Source of the DNA: Micromonospora haikouensis
GTDB taxonomy: Bacteria; Actinomycetota; Actinomycetes; Mycobacteriales; Micromonosporaceae
Direction: 5' to 3'
Length of the DNA: 64,000 bases
NCBI RefSeq assembly: GCF_900091595.1
Contig: NZ_FMCW01000007.1
Location: 124,001 to 188,000, forward strand
The notes beneath the pieces were generated by a model. The model did no database searches. It was given only the letters and a program-made list of their open reading frames with translations, and was not told the origin of the DNA. Of this stretch, positions 14,999 to 24,813 are shown one piece after another. A program made the position numbers and the translations under genes. The first letter of the stretch is position 1. Every line of letters starts with the position of its first letter.

Positions 14999-16456
14999 TC
15001 AGCCGCCGGCGGGGGCGGGCGAGACCGGCGCGGCCCGGCGGCGGCGTCGGGCCAGCGCCCCGAGGACGACGTCGACGACGACGAACGCGAGCAGCGGCCC
15101 GCCGAACCAGGGCAGCGCCCACCCGACGGCCACGGTGAGCGCGAGGCCGGGCAGCAACGCCCACCACGGCAGGCCCCGCAGTCCGCCCCGCGCGGGCGGG
15201 GCACCGACGGCGGCGCGCCGGTCGGCCCGGGTGGGGCGGCGCTGCCACCACATCCGGTAACCCCAGACGACGACGCAGAGCAGGCCGAGGGCGAGCGCGG
15301 CGAGCAGGACCTGGTTGACGAGGCCGAACAGCACGCCCATGTGCGCCTGGACGCCGAGGGCGCTGAGCTGGGCCAGCAGCGGCCAGTCGGCGAAGTCGCT
15401 GCGGTCGGTCACCGTGCCGGAGACCGGGTCGACGGCGATCCGGTCCCGGGCCACGGGCCAGGTGTTGTCGGTCTGGGCGACCGTCCACGCGTCGCCGGGC
15501 TCCTCGGCGGGGGAGATCCGCATCGGGCCGGCCAGCCCGGCGCCGGTGGCGGCGGCCAGCACCCGGTCGAACGTCGCGGGGTCCGCCGGCCCGGCGGTGG
15601 CGCCGCCGTGCTGGTGCTCCCCGCCACCGGAGGGCGGCGCGCCGGTGAGGCTGGTGGAGATCTCCGGGGTGCCGGCGCGCAGCGCGTCGAGCGCGCTGCC
15701 GAAGTGCCCACCGGCGTACCGCGACCAGGTCAGGCCGGTCGCGGAGAGGAAGAGCAGGCCGACGGCGAGCCAGACCCCGGTGGTCGCGTGCCAGGCCCGG
15801 GTGCGCCGCACCCCCCTGCGGGCGGACAGGTCGGGCACGAGCAGGTGCCGGACGCGGGTACGGGCGGCGCCGCGCCGACGCCACCACAGGACGACGCCGC
15901 CGCCGACGAGGAGCCACAGCCAGCTCGCGGCGATCTCGGAGTAGTGGCGGCCGAGGTCGCCGAGGTGCAGGTTGCGGTGCAGGTCGTCCAGCCAGGTGGT
16001 GACGGGCGTGGAGTCGAACCAGGTGGTCAGCTGCCCCTCGACGGTTGCGGTGTGCGGGTCGACGTAGACGGTGTGCTCCCGGTCGCCGAGGTCGGGCTGG
16101 GCGAACACGACCCGGGTGGTGGCGCCGTCCGTGCCCGGCAGCACGGCGGCGACGGTGCCCTCGGGGTGGGCGGCGCGGGCGGCGGCGACCTGCTCGGCGA
16201 GGGACTTCGGCGGCCCACCCGGTGCGGCGGTCAGCACGTCGCCGTAGACGACCCGGTCCAGTTGCGGGGTGACGGTGTACGCCAGGCCGGTCAGGGCGGC
16301 GACGAACAGGAACGGTGCCACGAGGACACCGGCGTAGAAGTGCAGGCGGAGCAGAAACGCCGCCCACGCCGGGGTACGGCGCGCCGCCGGGGCGGGCGCG
16401 TCGGCCGGGGTGAGCGGCTCCGGCGTCGAGCCGCCGTGCAGTTCGGTGATGGACAT
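14999..16456 (-). CDS. PepSY-associated TM (PiuB-type) membrane protein
   Basis: A 485-residue membrane protein. After a short cytosolic start the first segment reads FLLRLHFYAGVLVAPFLFVAALTGLAYTV, typical of PepSY-TM proteins of the iron-regulated PiuB type. A central pair of PepSY-like extracytoplasmic domains follows, with WLDDLHRNLHLGD and a His-rich GGEHQHGG loop. Further membrane spans occur at ASWLWLLVGGGVVLWW, WHATTGVWLAVGLLFLSATGLTW and near the C-terminus. The conserved His residues in membrane segments suggest heme or metal handling. It starts at ATG 16456. It is the distal member of a minus-strand copper/heme gene set; transported ligand unknown. Confidence 0.85.
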   Translation of the reverse strand: MSITELHGGSTPEPLTPADAPAPAARRTPAWAAFLLRLHFYAGVLVAPFLFVAALTGLAYTVTPQLDRVVYGDVLTAAPGGPPKSLAEQVAAARAAHPEGTVAAVLPGTDGATTRVVFAQPDLGDREHTVYVDPHTATVEGQLTTWFDSTPVTTWLDDLHRNLHLGDLGRHYSEIAASWLWLLVGGGVVLWWRRRGAARTRVRHLLVPDLSARRGVRRTRAWHATTGVWLAVGLLFLSATGLTWSRYAGGHFGSALDALRAGTPEISTSLTGAPPSGGGEHQHGGATAGPADPATFDRVLAAATGAGLAGPMRISPAEEPGDAWTVAQTDNTWPVARDRIAVDPVSGTVTDRSDFADWPLLAQLSALGVQAHMGVLFGLVNQVLLAALALGLLCVVVWGYRMWWQRRPTRADRRAAVGAPPARGGLRGLPWWALLPGLALTVAVGWALPWFGGPLLAFVVVDVVLGALARRRRRAAPVSPAPAGG

Positions 16457-16612
16457 ATGCTTTCGATCGGAATAGCCGGGATCGTTCCCGGTGGGACTGC
16501 CCCCGTACGACAGGGGTGGGTCCCGTCGTGCCGGTGTCGCGGGGCCCACCGGTGAGGTGGTCGGGCGCGGAGCCGGGGAAGTTCCCGGCCCCGTTGGCGT
16601 GACCGCCGTGGG

Positions 16613-17191
16613 CTACCGGGCGCGCCGCCGGCGCAGCACGCGCCCGGCGGCGAGCGCGCCGCCGACCAGGGCACAGGCGAGCAGGGCGACGCCGGCCGCC
16701 ACGGTGAGCGGCCCGGGCCCGCCGTCCCGGCCGGCGCGTCCGGCCGCCCCGCTGGCTGGCGCGGCGGTGGGCGGGGGGCTCACCGGGGCCGCCGCGGTGG
16801 CGGCCGGGTCGGCGACGGTGAACCGGTAGGAGCCCTGCACGGGGTGCCCGTCGGTGGACACGACCCGGTAGGCCACCGTGTAGGTGCCGTCGGGCAGCGG
16901 CTCGGCGACGGTGACGGTCGCCCGCGTGCCGGCGACGACCGGCACGCCGGTGGGCACCACCCGCCGGGCGGCGTCGCTGAGCACGACGGTGGTGAGATCC
17001 GGGTTCAGCTTCTGCAGGAACCGCACCGTGATCTCGGACGGCGGCGTGGCCAGCCGGGCGTCCGCGGCGGGGGTGGCCGAGGCCAGGCTGTTGTGGGCGG
17101 CGGCCGGCGCGGCGGGCGCGACCAGGACCGCCAGGGCGGCCAGCGCGGCGGCGGCTCCCGCGACGCGGGGGTGGCGGACGGGTCTGCGCAT
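16613..17191 (-). CDS. CopC-domain copper-binding protein, membrane anchored
   Basis: A 192-residue exported protein. The signal peptide (about 1-33) ends AAPAAAH, leaving an N-terminal His as usual for CopC copper ligands. The CopC domain follows with SLASATPAADARLATPPSEITVRF and GTYTVAYRVVSTDGHPVQGSYRF, the latter holding the C-terminal DGH copper-site motif. A Pro/Ala linker and one C-terminal membrane span (LTVAAGVALLACALVGGALAAG) anchor it outside the membrane. It would bind copper extracytoplasmically. It lies between the DyP peroxidase and PepSY genes, on the same strand. Confidence 0.88.
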   Translation of the reverse strand: MRRPVRHPRVAGAAAALAALAVLVAPAAPAAAHNSLASATPAADARLATPPSEITVRFLQKLNPDLTTVVLSDAARRVVPTGVPVVAGTRATVTVAEPLPDGTYTVAYRVVSTDGHPVQGSYRFTVADPAATAAAPVSPPPTAAPASGAAGRAGRDGGPGPLTVAAGVALLACALVGGALAAGRVLRRRRAR

Positions 17192-17290
17192 GCTGCTCCC
17201 TTTCCTGGTGGTGCCGCTCGGGCAGCCGGTGCGCCGGTTGGCGGTCGGCAGCCGGTGCGGTGGTGCCGCTCGGGCGTTCGGTGGTGCCGG

Positions 17291-18520
17291 TCAGGCGAGC
17301 AGCTGCTGGCCGATCCAGCCGCCGTCCGGGCACCCGGGCGGCACGGCGAACACGGCGGAGCCGATCGGGGTGGTCCACTCGTTGAGCAGGTCCCGCTCGG
17401 CGAGGCGGCGCTGGATGGGCAGGAACTGCGTCGTGACGTCCGCCTGGTACGAGGCGAAGATCAGTCCGCTGTCGGCGGTGCCGTCGGCGGCCGGTACCCC
17501 GTCGTAGTTGTACGGGCGGCGCAGGATGCGCAGCCGGTCGTCGGTGACCCGGGCGCGGGTCAGGTGGGAGAAGTCGGGGATGACGGTGAGCCCGGCGGCG
17601 TCGACGGCGGCGAAGTCGGGCTCGTCGTGTTCTGCCGTGCCGGTCAGCGGGGCGCCGGTGTCGAGCCGACGGCCGACGGCCAGCTCCCGGTCGGCGCGGC
17701 CGAGCAGGTCTCAGGTCTCCAGGTTCATGCTGATCCGCCGCACGACCAGGGTGCTGCTGTCCCGCAGCCACGCCGGGCCGTCGGGCACCCACACGGCGGT
17801 CTCCAGCGGCCCGCCGGGACGGGGGTTGGCGGTGCCGTCGAGCTGGCCGAACAGGTTGCGCTGGGTGCGCCCCGGTTCCGCGCCGGCCGCCCGGCGGAAG
17901 CCCTGCTGCACCCACGCCACGGTCGCGAACGGCCGGCTGTCCTTGACCAGGACCCGCTGGGCGTGGGCCACCGTGACCGGATCGTCGGCGCAGATCTGCA
18001 GCAGCAGGTCCCCGCCGGACCAGCGGGGCTGGAGGCGGTCGACGCGGAAGGCCGGCAGCGCCGCCACCGACGCCGGCCGGCGCTCGTCGAGGCCGGCGGC
18101 CCGGTAGAGGCCGGGGCCGAAGCCGAACGTGACGGTCAGCCGCGCGGGCAGCAGGCCGAGCTCGGGTTCGGTGTCGGCGAGGGCCGGCCGGCCCTGGGTG
18201 AGGCGGGCGGCGTCGTCGGTGAGCAGCCGCAGCAGCCGGCCCAGGGCGGCCCGGTCGGTGGCCGGGGCGAGGTTCAGCGCGACGAACGACGCGTGCGCCT
18301 GTGGCTCGGTGTCCACCCCCGCCTGGCGCGCGCCGTGGAACGGCACCACCGCGCCGCCGACGTCGGCCACCGGGACCGCCCCGCCGGGGCGTACGTCGGC
18401 GTCGTCGGAGCGGGCGGCGGCGATCGCGGCGGCGGCGGCGAGCGTGCCCCCGGCGGCCAAAGCCCCGCCGGTGAGCAGGGCGCGCCTGCGCACCGGACGG
18501 CCGGTGGCGGTGCCGGTCAT
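17291..18520 (-). pseudogene. Tat-exported Dyp-type (DtpA/EfeB-like) peroxidase interrupted by an in-frame TGA
   Basis: The frame has 410 codons including stops. It starts with a twin-arginine signal (VRRRALLTGG) and carries the DyP motif GQLDGTANP with the distal Asp (residue 228). At codon 270 (17713-17711) there is TGA where relatives normally have the Trp of MNxETWD. The same frame then runs on for 139 codons with clear DyP sequence, including FSHLTRARVTDDRLRILRRPYNYDG with the expected proximal heme His (about 319), to TGA at 17293-17291. Without readthrough the product lacks its heme ligand. The start overlaps the PCu(A)C gene (ATGA). Nonsense mutation, sequencing error and readthrough cannot be separated here. 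Confidence 0.85.
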
Positions 18521-19128
18521 GCGGCGGGGCTCGTGGTCGCCTGCGGCGTGCCGCTCATGCCCGGCATCGGGGTCGCGCCGTGGCCGGGGGCGTAGCTCTC
18601 CTGCGCGCCGGTGAACGGCTTGGCCACGGCGGTGAAGGTCTGCGTGCGGCCGTCGGCGAAGGTGAGCGTGAAGGAGAGTTCGTCGCCGGCCCGCACCGGC
18701 TGCCGGAGGTTCATCAGCATCAGGTGCTCGCCGCCGGGCTCCAGGACGTGGCTGCTCTTCGCCCTGACCACGATGCCGCCCTGTTTGGCCTGCATGACCA
18801 TCTTGCCGTCCTTCATGGTCATCTCGTGCAGCTCCATCGGGGACACGTCGGTGGCCGCGCCGGTGATGGTCACGTCCGTGTCCCCGTCGTTGACCAGGGT
18901 GCCGAAGGCCGCGGTCATGCCCTTGTCGGCGGCCTTCACCCACGGGTCGCGCACGGTCAGCACCCCGGCGGCGGCGCTCGCCGACACCGACGGTGACGGT
19001 GACGGGTTCGGCGCGGCGGTGGACGTGTCGTCCGGCGAGCCGCAGCCGGCGGCGACCGCCGCCGTGAGGGCGGCGGTGAGCAGGGCTGCCGTGCGCCGGG
19101 TGCGGCGGGGTGCGGTGAGGCTGGGCAT
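18517..19128 (-). CDS. PCu(A)C-family copper chaperone lipoprotein
   Basis: A 203-residue lipoprotein with the lipobox VAAGC near residue 29 and a Ser/Pro/Ala spacer. The mature domain has the family copper motif: MELHEMTMKDGKMVMQ and, about twenty residues later, EHLMLM, giving the His/Met ligand set. It would hold Cu(I) outside the membrane and pass it to partner cuproproteins. GAAGGGGA precedes ATG 19128. The gene order PCu(A)C then DyP then CopC resembles the ECuC-DtpA copper region of Streptomyces lividans as I recall it, though no Sco gene is visible here. Confidence 0.88.
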   Translation of the reverse strand: MPSLTAPRRTRRTAALLTAALTAAVAAGCGSPDDTSTAAPNPSPSPSVSASAAAGVLTVRDPWVKAADKGMTAAFGTLVNDGDTDVTITGAATDVSPMELHEMTMKDGKMVMQAKQGGIVVRAKSSHVLEPGGEHLMLMNLRQPVRAGDELSFTLTFADGRTQTFTAVAKPFTGAQESYAPGHGATPMPGMSGTPQATTSPAA

Positions 19129-19276
19129 GGGTTCCCCTTCGATGATCGATTGCAGGTGGATGGTCGGCGTCACGGGGGGTTAAGTTCCGCGGCTGTCCGT
19201 GACCCACGCCACTCGGGGATCCGGTCGGGGCGGACGCCGCGACGGGCCGCCCGGTGGACCTGCGCGCGGGCGGGGA

Positions 19277-19339
19277 AACTTTTGCCATCTGCGGAAAAAG
19301 TTCGCAGAGGCTTGACGGAAGTCCGGGTGCGGCGAGGAT
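19277..19339 (+). promoter_or_regulatory. Divergent control region with AACTTTT-N12-AAAAGTT and a promoter-like TTGACG
   Basis: Between the divergent PCu(A)C and CopC-fusion genes, AACTTTT (19277-19283) and AAAAGTT (19296-19302) form a perfect 7-base inverted repeat. It is A/T-rich in an otherwise G/C-rich stretch. Ten bases downstream, TTGACG (19312-19317) and GAGGAT (19334-19339) are spaced 16 apart and would start a near-leaderless transcript at ATG 19346. A metal-responsive regulator is a natural guess, unproven. Confidence 0.45.
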
Positions 19340-19345
19340 GATCCA

Positions 19346-21229
19346 ATGCGTCGTCCCCCTCCGGTCCCCGGCCGCTGCGTCTCGGGCCTGCTCGCTGTCG
19401 TCCTCGCCGCGGCGGTCGCCGTCCTCGGGGCCGCCCCGCCCGCCGCGGCGCACGGCACCCTGGCCATGTCCACGCCGGCGACCGGCGCCACGGTCGCCGA
19501 GCCGTTGGCGACCGTGCAGCTCTACTTCACCGAGCGGGTCGCCGACAACGCGTACTTCGCGGTCACCGCGCCGGACGGCGGCCGGGTCGACGACGGCTGG
19601 ACGCACGGGTCGCCCGCGCCCCTGGACAAGCCGGTGCGGGAATACCTGCTCGTCGACGGGAAGTTCGAGCCGCGCGAATACGCCACCGGCTTCCCGGCGG
19701 TGGTGAAACTGGCGCACCTGCCGGCGGCCGGGCAGTACACGGTCAGTTACCTGTCGGTGGCCTCCGACGGCGAGCCGGTGCGGGGCACGATGAGCTTCCG
19801 GTACACCGGCCGGGCCACGGCCGCCCCGCAGGGCTGGCGCCCGCCGACCACGGGACCCGACCCGTCGCTCGTCGCCGCCGCCGAACAGCACGAGACGTCC
19901 GGACACGGCTCACCCCGGTCCGCGGGCGCGTCGGCCGCGCCGGCCGTGTCCCCGGCCGCCCCCGGCGCGGCGGCCTCTCCCGCAGCGGCCCCCGCCGACG
20001 CCGGGGACGCCGGCGGGCCCGGCTGGCTCGGCTGGCTCGGCGTCGTCGTGGCGGTCGCGGCGGTGGCCGGCGTCGTCGGATGGCGGCACCGCGCCGCGCG
20101 GGCAGGTGGCCCGTCAGCCCGCTGGCCGTGGACCCGCCGCCCCGCCGCCGGTCGGGCGGTGCGCCGCGCTTCGGCTGCCCGGGCGGCGGGACGGGCGAAG
20201 TCGCCCGGGGAGAAGCCGCGCCCGGCGACCAGGGGCGGCGGCCCCCGACGCGGCCCGGCCGGGCCGGGCGAGGCACCCGAGCCCGCGCCGTCGGGCGGGC
20301 CCCGGCTCGGCGACCGGGGCCTCGCCGTGGTCGTCGGCGGGCTGGTGGTCGCCCTGCTGGCCGGGTTCGGGCTCGGCCGCGTCGGTGCCGGCGACGGGCG
20401 GGCCGCCACGGCGGCCGTCGGCGGGTCGCCCGCCGCCGGAAGCCCGGTCGCGGCGGGGGACGGCCACCAGCACGCGGCGGGGGCCGGGGCGCACACGCAT
20501 CCCGGCGACGGCGACCCGGCGCAGGCGCAGGTGACCGGCACCACGGTCAGCGCCGGCGGCTACACGCTCAAGCCGGTGACGCGGTCCCAGCCGGCCGGCG
20601 TGAACGCGGACTACCGGTTCCGGATCGTGGGCGCCGACGGGCGGCCGGAGACGCGCTTCGCGGTCGTGCACGACAAGCCGCTGCACCTGGTCGTGGTGGG
20701 CCGGGACCTGGGCGGCTACCAGCACCTGCACCCGACGATGGCCGCCGACGGCACCTGGAGCGTGCCCCTGACGCTCAAGCGGGCCGGGGGCTACCGCGTC
20801 TACGCCGACTTCGCCACGACCGCCGCCGACGGCACCGCGCGGCCGCTGGTCCTCGGCGTCGACCACCAGGTTCCCGGCGCGCACACCCCGGCCACCCTCC
20901 CGGCCGCCCAGCCGAGGGCGACGGCCGGGCCGTTCGAGGTGGAGATGGTCGGCACCCCGACGATCGGGGCGACGGTGCCGCTGTCGTTCCGGGTGGGCCG
21001 GGCCGGCGCGCCCGCGCGCCTGGAACGCTACCTGGGCGCGTACGGGCACCTGGTGGTCGTCCGCGAGGGCGACCTGGGCTACGTGCACGTCCACCCGGAT
21101 CAGGAACTGGTCGACGGGGCGCCCAGGTTCTGGCTGACCGCGCCGGGCCCGAGCCGCTACCGGGCGTACTTCGACTTCCAGGTCGACGGGAAGGTCCACA
21201 CCGCCGAGTTCACCCTCGACCTGGGGTGA
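19346..21229 (+). CDS. CopC domain fused to a membrane-anchored His-rich duplicated metal-binding region
   Basis: A 627-residue exported protein. The signal peptide ends at PPAAAH (His 36), starting a CopC domain (about 36-155) with SVASDGEPVRGTMSF. Two membrane spans follow at about 226-246 and 326-344, with a basic Arg/Pro/Gly stretch between. The rest (about 370-627) begins with GDGHQHAAGAGAHTHPGD and then holds two related modules (about 442-495 and 563-612). Each reads roughly HLVVV, then Y-H-HP, then YR-Y-DF. CopC is normally a small single-domain protein or fused to CopD; this arrangement is unusual. A role in extracytoplasmic copper binding is inferred from domains and the divergent PCu(A)C operon. 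Confidence 0.82.
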   Translation: MRRPPPVPGRCVSGLLAVVLAAAVAVLGAAPPAAAHGTLAMSTPATGATVAEPLATVQLYFTERVADNAYFAVTAPDGGRVDDGWTHGSPAPLDKPVREYLLVDGKFEPREYATGFPAVVKLAHLPAAGQYTVSYLSVASDGEPVRGTMSFRYTGRATAAPQGWRPPTTGPDPSLVAAAEQHETSGHGSPRSAGASAAPAVSPAAPGAAASPAAAPADAGDAGGPGWLGWLGVVVAVAAVAGVVGWRHRAARAGGPSARWPWTRRPAAGRAVRRASAARAAGRAKSPGEKPRPATRGGGPRRGPAGPGEAPEPAPSGGPRLGDRGLAVVVGGLVVALLAGFGLGRVGAGDGRAATAAVGGSPAAGSPVAAGDGHQHAAGAGAHTHPGDGDPAQAQVTGTTVSAGGYTLKPVTRSQPAGVNADYRFRIVGADGRPETRFAVVHDKPLHLVVVGRDLGGYQHLHPTMAADGTWSVPLTLKRAGGYRVYADFATTAADGTARPLVLGVDHQVPGAHTPATLPAAQPRATAGPFEVEMVGTPTIGATVPLSFRVGRAGAPARLERYLGAYGHLVVVREGDLGYVHVHPDQELVDGAPRFWLTAPGPSRYRAYFDFQVDGKVHTAEFTLDLG

Positions 21230-21289
21230 GACCCGGGGGCCGGCCCGCACCGCTGCCGATGTGGGCCGCCCCCGACGAGCCGGGCCGCG

Positions 21290-22693
21290 CTAGCCCTCGA
21301 TCCGGACGATGTTGCGGATCTTGTTGGACGCGTCCAGCGCCGCCACCTTGTACGCCTCGGCGAGGGTCGGGTAGTTGAACACCGCGTCGATGAGGTAGTC
21401 GACGGTGCCGCCGCAACCCATGACGGTCTGCCCGATGTGCACGATCTCGGTGGCGCCGGTGCCGAACACGTGCACGCCGAGCAGCCGGCCGTCGGCCGGT
21501 GACACCAGCAGCTTCAGCATGCCGTACGAGTCGCCGACGATCTGGCCGCGGGCCAGCTCCCGGTAGCGGGCGATGCCGACCTCGAACGGCGTGGAGCTCT
21601 CCGTCAGCTGCTCCTCGGTCTTCCCGACGAAGCTGATCTCCGGAATGGTGTAGATGCCGATCGGCTGCAGCTCGTTGAGCGCGCGGACCGGTTCCCCGCA
21701 GGCGTGCTGCGCCGCGATGCGGCCCTGCTCCATCGAGGTGGACGCCAGCGCCGGGAACCCGATCACGTCGCCGACGGCGTAGATGTTCTCCACCGCCGTG
21801 CGGTAGTTCGCGTCGACCGTGATCCGGCCGCGCCGGTCGGCCTGCAACCCGGCCGCCTCCAGCGCCAGCTTGTCGGTCTGGCCCTGGCGGCCGGCCGAGT
21901 ACATGACGGTGTCCGCGACGATCTTCTTCCCGCTCTTCAGGACGCACAGGGCGGCGCTCTCGTGCTTCTCGACCGCCGCCACCTCCTCGCCGAAGCGGAA
22001 CGTGACCGACAGGTCGCGCAGGTGGTACTTGAGCGACTCGACGACCTCCTCGTCGCAGAAGTCGAGCATCCGGTCGCGGCGCTCCACCACGGTCACCTTG
22101 GTGCCGAGCGCGGCGAACATCGAGGCGTACTCCATGCCGATCACGCCCGCGCCGACCACCACCATGCTGCGGGGGATGGCTTCCAGGTTGATGACCCCGT
22201 CGGAGTCCACGATCGTCCGCTCGTCGAACTCGACGCTGTCCGGGCGGGCCGGCCGGGTGCCGGCGGCGATGATGGCCTTGTCGAAGGTGACCCGCGACTC
22301 CTGCCCGGACTCGCCGTCGACCCAGATCGTGTGCGGGTCGGCGAACCGCCCGGTGCCGGTGATCAGCGCGACCCGGTTGCGGGCCAGCTGATTGCGGATG
22401 ACGTCGGTCTGCCGACTGATCACGTGCTGGGTGCGGGCGGCCAGGTCGCCGACCGTGATCTCCTCCTTGAGCCGGTAGCTGCTGCCGTACAGGTCCCGCT
22501 GGCTCATGCCGCTGAGATAGAGCACGGCCTCGCGTAACGTCTTGGAAGGGACGGTGCCGGTGTTGATGCACACCCCACCGATCATGTCGCGGCGGTCGAC
22601 GACGCCGACCCGCCTACCGAGCTTGGCGGCGGCGATCGCGGCCTTCTGACCGCTGGGCCCGGAGCCCAGCACCAACAGGTCGTAGTCATACAC
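21290..22693 (-). CDS. sthA: Soluble Si-specific NAD(P)+ transhydrogenase
   Basis: A 467-residue flavoprotein of the pyridine nucleotide-disulfide oxidoreductase family. The FAD loop [10 protein letters not shown] is at residues 10-19. The redox region reads [17 protein letters not shown]: one Cys kept, the second replaced by Thr, as in SthA rather than lipoamide dehydrogenase. The NAD(P) loop [20 protein letters not shown] and FAD motif [15 protein letters not shown] follow, then the interface domain ending [16 protein letters not shown]. It exchanges hydride between NADPH and NAD+ in the cytosol. GTG 22693 is preferred over upstream starts because the family begins [12 protein letters not shown] and GAGG lies nine bases before it. 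Confidence 0.92.
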   Translation of the reverse strand: MYDYDLLVLGSGPSGQKAAIAAAKLGRRVGVVDRRDMIGGVCINTGTVPSKTLREAVLYLSGMSQRDLYGSSYRLKEEITVGDLAARTQHVISRQTDVIRNQLARNRVALITGTGRFADPHTIWVDGESGQESRVTFDKAIIAAGTRPARPDSVEFDERTIVDSDGVINLEAIPRSMVVVGAGVIGMEYASMFAALGTKVTVVERRDRMLDFCDEEVVESLKYHLRDLSVTFRFGEEVAAVEKHESAALCVLKSGKKIVADTVMYSAGRQGQTDKLALEAAGLQADRRGRITVDANYRTAVENIYAVGDVIGFPALASTSMEQGRIAAQHACGEPVRALNELQPIGIYTIPEISFVGKTEEQLTESSTPFEVGIARYRELARGQIVGDSYGMLKLLVSPADGRLLGVHVFGTGATEIVHIGQTVMGCGGTVDYLIDAVFNYPTLAEAYKVAALDASNKIRNIVRIEG

Positions 22694-22830
22694 GCCGTAA
22701 GCCTCGCAAGATCCCGCAACCCGCGCCACCGCACGTTCGGCGGCGGCCCCCGGCCCGTCGGCGCCGACAGGCGTACGCTCCGGCACGCCGACCGGTGGGC
22801 CGACGTGCCGGGGCGCGGGTGCGAGCCGGG

Positions 22831-24813
22831 TCAGGGGGTGGTGATGTTGAAGCTCCTGACGGTGGCGCTGCCGCCGAGGGCCTGGGTGGCGTAGTTGAAG
22901 ACGCCGAACCGGTAGCCCATGAAGAACGGCCAGTTGTTGTCGAGGGTGAGCGCGTTGCCGAGAGAGACGAAGTTGGTGCCGTCGGTGCTGTAGGAGAAGC
23001 GGGCCTGCCGACCCGCGCCCGGTCTGATGTCGGCGTTGACGCGCAACCAGATGCGTCCGCCGCTGATCGCCGCGCCGGCTATCTCGGTGCCGGTGTTGGT
23101 GGTGTTCCAGTTGCTGTCCATGGTGATGTTGTTGGTCATGACCACCCGGTTGGCCCCGTTGTCGCGTCTGACGCCGATCCAGGCGGACGAGTTGCGCAGC
23201 ATGGACAGGCCGCTGCGGTCACCGTCGCGCATCGTGGAGTAGTCGAGCTCGATGGTGGCGGTGCTGGTCGGCCCCTGGATGCGGTGCGTCAGGGTGTTGC
23301 GGGCCTTGTAGAGGTCGTTGGTGACCGTGGCGGTCTGCAACCGCAGCCCGTTGTTGACGGACCACTTGGTGTCGTCGGGGTTGTGGTTCCACTCGTACTG
23401 CGGGCCGAGCGTGGTGCCGGGGAACGTGTCGTTGCCGATCATGGGCTTGACCGGGCGGGTGGGCAGGGGGTTGGGGTAGGAGGCGCCCCAGGCGCCGTTG
23501 ACGGTCTGGATCTGGGGCCAGCCGTCGGAGGTCCAGTTGATCGGGGCGAGGGCGGGCACCCGGCCGCCGGGGTACGCGTCGATGAAGCTCATGTAGTACC
23601 ACTGGCCGTTCTGGGTCTGCACGAGCCCACCCTGGTGGGGGACGCCGCCGCCGGAGATCGGGCCGGGCATGTTGAGCAGGACCTGGCGCATCTCGTACGG
23701 GCCGAACGGGGAGCTGGACTTGAGCACGTACTGGCCGTTGGCGGGGCGGGTCAGCCAGATGTAGTAGCTGCCGTTGCGCTTGTAGAAGCGGGCGCCCTCG
23801 AGGGTGCCGACGCTGGACGGCGTGGAGAAGACCTGCTGCGAGCGGACCTGGGTCTTCCCGTCGGCGGAGAGCTGGGCGACGCTGATCTGGCTGTTGCCGT
23901 ACGCGACGTACATGGTGTCGTTGTCGTCGACGAGCAGGCCGGCGTCGTAGTAGCAGTTGTTGATGGTGGAGATGCGGTTCCAGCCGCTCTCGACGCTCGT
24001 GGAGCTGTAGACGTGCGTCTTGGAGAAGTCGACGCAGCCGAGCCAGTAGAACGTGTTGTTGCTCTTGCGGTAGTTCATGGCCGAGGCCCAGATGCCGTCG
24101 ACGTAGGCGTTCGACCCGTTGAGGTCGTACTTGGTGCCGAAGTCGAGGCGGGGCACCGAGTGGCCGGCGAACTCCCAGTTGACGAGGTCGTACGAGCGCA
24201 GGATCGGCGCGCCGGGGGAGTAGTGCATGGTGGAGGCGGAGTAGTAGTAGGCGTCACCGACGCGGAAGATGTCGATGTCGGCGAAGTCCTGCCACAACAC
24301 CGGGTTCGTGAACGACCCCGAGGGCGGCGGCGTGGTCGGCGGCGGCGTGGTGGGCGGGGGCGTGGTCGTCGGCGGCGGCGTGGTCGGGTTGCCCGTGGGG
24401 GCCGAGCCGGTGCAGGTGACGCCGTTGAGGGCGAAGCTGGTCGGCGCCGGGTTGCTCGACGTCCAGGTGCCGTTGAAGCCGAAGCTGACGTTGCCCCCGG
24501 TGGGGATGGAGCCGTTGAACGAGGCGTTGGTCACCGTGACCTGGGCACCCGACTGGCTGACCGTGCCGTTCCACAGCTGGCTGATCGTCTGCCCCGCGGC
24601 GAAGGACCAGGTCAGGCGCCAGCCGTTGACCGGGTCGCCGAGGTTGTCCACCGTGACGTTGGCGCCGAAGCCGCCCTGCCACTGGCTGGACACCGCGTAG
24701 GTGACCTTGCAGCCGGCGGCGGCCTGGGCGGAGACGGCCATGGTGGCCCCGGCGGCGCTGACGGCGATGGCCGTCGTCGCGGCGAGCCAGAGCCGAAGAC
24801 GCGAGCGTTTCAC
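22831..24813 (-). CDS. Secreted family 43 glycoside hydrolase with N-terminal CBM2
   Basis: A 660-residue exported enzyme: signal peptide to about residue 33, CBM2 at about 35-136 (paired Cys near 35 and 134, surface Trp at QWQGGF), a Thr/Pro linker, then a five-bladed GH43 domain from about 168. Candidate catalytic residues are the Asp in QDFADIDIF (base, about 179/181) and the Glu in [10 protein letters not shown] (acid). [15 protein letters not shown] and [20 protein letters not shown] are typical of xylosidase-like GH43. A jelly-roll C-terminal domain (about 480-660) completes it. GTG 24813 has AGGAAAGG upstream. It probably acts on arabinoxylan or a related chain bound through the CBM. 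Confidence 0.88.
   Translation of the reverse strand: MKRSRLRLWLAATTAIAVSAAGATMAVSAQAAAGCKVTYAVSSQWQGGFGANVTVDNLGDPVNGWRLTWSFAAGQTISQLWNGTVSQSGAQVTVTNASFNGSIPTGGNVSFGFNGTWTSSNPAPTSFALNGVTCTGSAPTGNPTTPPPTTTPPPTTPPPTTPPPSGSFTNPVLWQDFADIDIFRVGDAYYYSASTMHYSPGAPILRSYDLVNWEFAGHSVPRLDFGTKYDLNGSNAYVDGIWASAMNYRKSNNTFYWLGCVDFSKTHVYSSTSVESGWNRISTINNCYYDAGLLVDDNDTMYVAYGNSQISVAQLSADGKTQVRSQQVFSTPSSVGTLEGARFYKRNGSYYIWLTRPANGQYVLKSSSPFGPYEMRQVLLNMPGPISGGGVPHQGGLVQTQNGQWYYMSFIDAYPGGRVPALAPINWTSDGWPQIQTVNGAWGASYPNPLPTRPVKPMIGNDTFPGTTLGPQYEWNHNPDDTKWSVNNGLRLQTATVTNDLYKARNTLTHRIQGPTSTATIELDYSTMRDGDRSGLSMLRNSSAWIGVRRDNGANRVVMTNNITMDSNWNTTNTGTEIAGAAISGGRIWLRVNADIRPGAGRQARFSYSTDGTNFVSLGNALTLDNNWPFFMGYRFGVFNYATQALGGSATVRSFNITTP

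Noticed and set aside
17711..17713. TGA in the DyP gene read as selenocysteine
   Set aside because: The family position is normally Trp, there is no selenoprotein in this family that I know, and no hairpin of the needed kind was noticed. A TGG-to-TGA change is simpler.
13299..17915. A very long minus-strand open frame of over 1500 codons
   Set aside because: Its sequence is Arg/Gly/Ala-rich without family features and it runs antisense to the oxoamine-synthase gene and across four unrelated genes. High GC leaves alternate frames open by chance.
24340..24385. Short repeats in the CBM2 linkers as a CRISPR-like array
   Set aside because: They are in-frame Thr/Pro linker codons with no spacers; similar repeats occur in all four CBM2 genes.
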